Positions 44,652 through 46,064 of a stretch of 46,064 nt of DNA are shown piece by piece. This DNA comes from Bondarzewia mesenterica (taxonomy: Eukaryota > Basidiomycota > Agaricomycetes > Russulales > Bondarzewiaceae). The position numbers and the translations under genes were made by a program. Numbering within the stretch: the first letter of the stretch is position 1; each line of letters opens with the position of its first letter. The notes below the pieces were generated by a model. The model searched no databases, was not told where the DNA came from, and worked only from the letters and a program-made list of their open reading frames with translations. The stretch is taken from contig SGPL01000256.1 in assembly GCA_004802705.1 (NCBI GenBank), positions 1 through 46,064 of the forward strand, in the 5' to 3' direction.

Positions 44652-45606
44652 TTATTGGTCCTCCATCACCGTGTCCTCCGCAAACTCCTCCCCCACCGTC
44701 GACGCCTTGAGGCCCGCACCCATAGCCTCCAACAGCCCTTTCGTCCTCTCCCTGACCACCGCCCGCATCTCCCGGTGCACCACCTTCCCCGCCTCGCACG
44801 CCACCCCAAACACCTCTCCAAACCGATCGACATGCAACCGCGTCTCCATGCTCACCAGCGTGACCTTGCCCGTGCGCGGCATGACGGCGACCGTGACGTG
44901 CGGGAGATCCGACTCCTCGAGCGTCGTGAGGTCGAGCAGCGGCTGCGCGACGTGCACGCCGGCGCTGACCGCACACACGAAATCGAGCATCGGCACGCCC
45001 GCGTTGGACAGCGCGAGCGTCGTCGCGTTGATGCACGCCTGCAGGACCCCGCCGTCTTGCTGGAGCACGTGCACGAACACGTCGATCTGGGAACGCGGGT
45101 AGAGGTGCGTCTGCACGACCGGCTCGAACGTCGCCTTGATCATCGCCGCCTGCTCCAGGATGCGTCTGCCGCGCAGACCCAAAAAATCAGATTTCCCCGA
45201 TGAGAATGAGAATGAGAAAACGCCGCGCCGGGACGGTCGCACGGCAGAAAAAGGACGGATACGAGACTCACTTGTCGCCTCGCGACCGCTTGCGTCGCTC
45301 GCCGGTGCTAAAGGGCGCGAGGGTGACCTCGACGTTGATGTTGGCACGGTTGTGGAGGGTCTGAGAGCGCATCTTGGCCTCGCGCGGGCCAAAGACGGAC
45401 ACGGAGACGTGCGTGAGGCCGTGGGTGACCGTCGCGGACCCGTCGGCGCCAGCCTGTTCGGACATGTCGAACGTCATGTCGCGCAGCTCGTACGCGCGCC
45501 GGCCGTCAGAGCGGAAACCGCCCTCGTTGAGGATTTCTATGCGGGAGCTCTGTGTGTTTTTTTTCGTGTCAGATGGGGTTTTTTCGGTGAGACGTTGACT
45601 TGCCAT
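44652..45606 (-). CDS. RRP41: Exosome complex core subunit Rrp41/Ski6 (RNase PH-like)
   Basis: A ring subunit of the eukaryotic RNA exosome that pairs with Rrp45 and forms part of the channel for 3'-end RNA processing in nucleus and cytoplasm. In eukaryotes the ring is usually inactive. Two exons, 45606-45272 and 45165-44652 with a 106-nt intron, give 282 residues (yeast Ski6 is 246). SSRIEILNEGGFRSDGRRAYELR is the family start; GSATVTHGLTHVSVSVFGPRE and DVFVHVLQQDGGVLQACINA follow in order. About 19 residues (MASQRLTEKTPSDTKKNTQ) precede the usual beginning. Treating them as a 50-nt intron puts the frame out, so an extension is the simplest reading. The C-terminus is acidic (EEFAEDTVMEDQ). 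It is divergent to NPT1. Confidence 0.94.
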
Positions 45607-45812
45607 GTTGTGTGGTCGAGGGAGAGAGGAAGAGGCCGATATTGTCCCGATCGGGCGCGTCGATGTATGTCATGGACTGACTCGCGGTAGACACAGTTCC
45701 ATAATTTCCGAGTCCATGTCCTTATCTGCCCTTCCTCCTCTTTCTCTTCCTCCATCTCCACGTCTTCTACATTCAATCTATCTCGACCGGAGTCCCAAGT
45801 CATAAAAAAAAA
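45607..45812. promoter_or_regulatory. Divergent promoter between RRP41 and NPT1
   Basis: 206 bp between the two ATGs. A pyrimidine-rich tract (CCTCCTCTTTCTCTTCCTCC, about 45734) lies upstream of NPT1, and the NPT1 ATG follows a run of ten A (45803-45812). No specific binding site is claimed. Confidence 0.55.
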
Positions 45813-46064
45813 ATGGCCCCCGTCATCCTGCCTCCCTCCATCCTGGACACCGACTTGTACAAGGTCCTCCTCCTACATTCTTTCCCATTCCCTAAAAATG
45901 ACCCGTCCTTTTTTTTCGATTTTTTTTTTCTTCCCTCGAGCTAGTTCACGATGCAGCAGGCGGTCCTCCAAATCTTCCCGGACGTGCAGTCGACCTATCG
46001 CTTCATCCACCGCGATAAAGACGTCTTCTTCACACGAGAATGCTTCGAACAATTCAAACAATCC
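45813..46064 (+). CDS. NPT1: Nicotinate phosphoribosyltransferase, 5' end
   Basis: Makes nicotinate mononucleotide from nicotinate and PRPP in the NAD salvage (Preiss-Handler) pathway. Exon 1 (45813-45863) reads MAPVILPPSILDTDLYK; an 81-nt intron (45864-45944, GTCCTC...CTAG) follows. Exon 2 reads FTMQQAVLQIFPDVQSTYRF and RDKDVFFTRECFEQF, then leaves the window. The motifs LDTDLYK-x-TMQQAVL and the F.R near the end are diagnostic of the family N-terminal region. Only about 57 of the roughly 400-430 residues are present, so catalytic residues further on cannot be judged. The poly-A before the ATG favours this start. Confidence 0.92.

Overview
The window looks like a piece of a filamentous basidiomycete genome, most likely Agaricomycetes. 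The evidence is the short introns (about 50-80 nt) in the host genes, a Plavaka-type (CACTA superfamily) transposase, a fragment of a basidiomycete-style adenylate-forming reductase, and nested Copia, Gypsy and Helitron elements. All calls come from reading the sequence and its translations by eye; no database search was run.

Layout. 1-3.5 kb: the 5' part of a Plavaka transposase (minus strand, running off the left edge), then GC-rich fragments of coiled-coil (Hook-like) and aldehyde-dehydrogenase-like coding sequence that still carry introns, then a 91-bp tandem repeat. 3.7-40.7 kb: an AT-rich, CpG-poor island of nested, mutated mobile elements. Its base layer is a large repeat family, called R1 here, with two diverged copies. 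Copy A (3.7-19.2 kb) is split by a Copia element (4782-9862, 5-bp target duplication AGCTG) and a minus-strand Gypsy element (11469-19055, target duplication CCTTG/CCTTA). Copy B (about 26.5-40.7 kb, perhaps starting at 24.7 kb) is split by a 10.5-kb insertion that holds broken eIF4E-like and adenylate-forming-reductase exons plus a Helitron, and by an 881-bp foldback element. A second, truncated Gypsy lies at 19.2-21.4 kb and a smaller AT-rich foldback at 24.0 kb. Almost every coding relic is broken by stops that fit C-to-T / G-to-A transitions, often TAG or TGA where Trp is expected, which suggests RIP-like or methylation-linked mutation.

41.4-46.1 kb: a compact GC-rich block of four housekeeping genes: mitochondrial citrate synthase (minus), tRNA (guanine-N7) methyltransferase Trm8 (plus), exosome core subunit Rrp41/Ski6 (minus) and the 5' end of nicotinate phosphoribosyltransferase (plus). 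They form two divergent pairs with promoters of about 170 and 206 bp, and one convergent pair 77 bp apart. They are unrelated in pathway and look like ordinary close packing next to a silenced repeat island.

The most unusual items are the foldback element at 39533-40413, whose 424-bp arms each carry tRNA-like Pol III A and B boxes; the Helitron with a cysteine-peptidase-like C-terminal region; and host-gene exons with introns lying inside the same 10.5-kb insertion as the Helitron.
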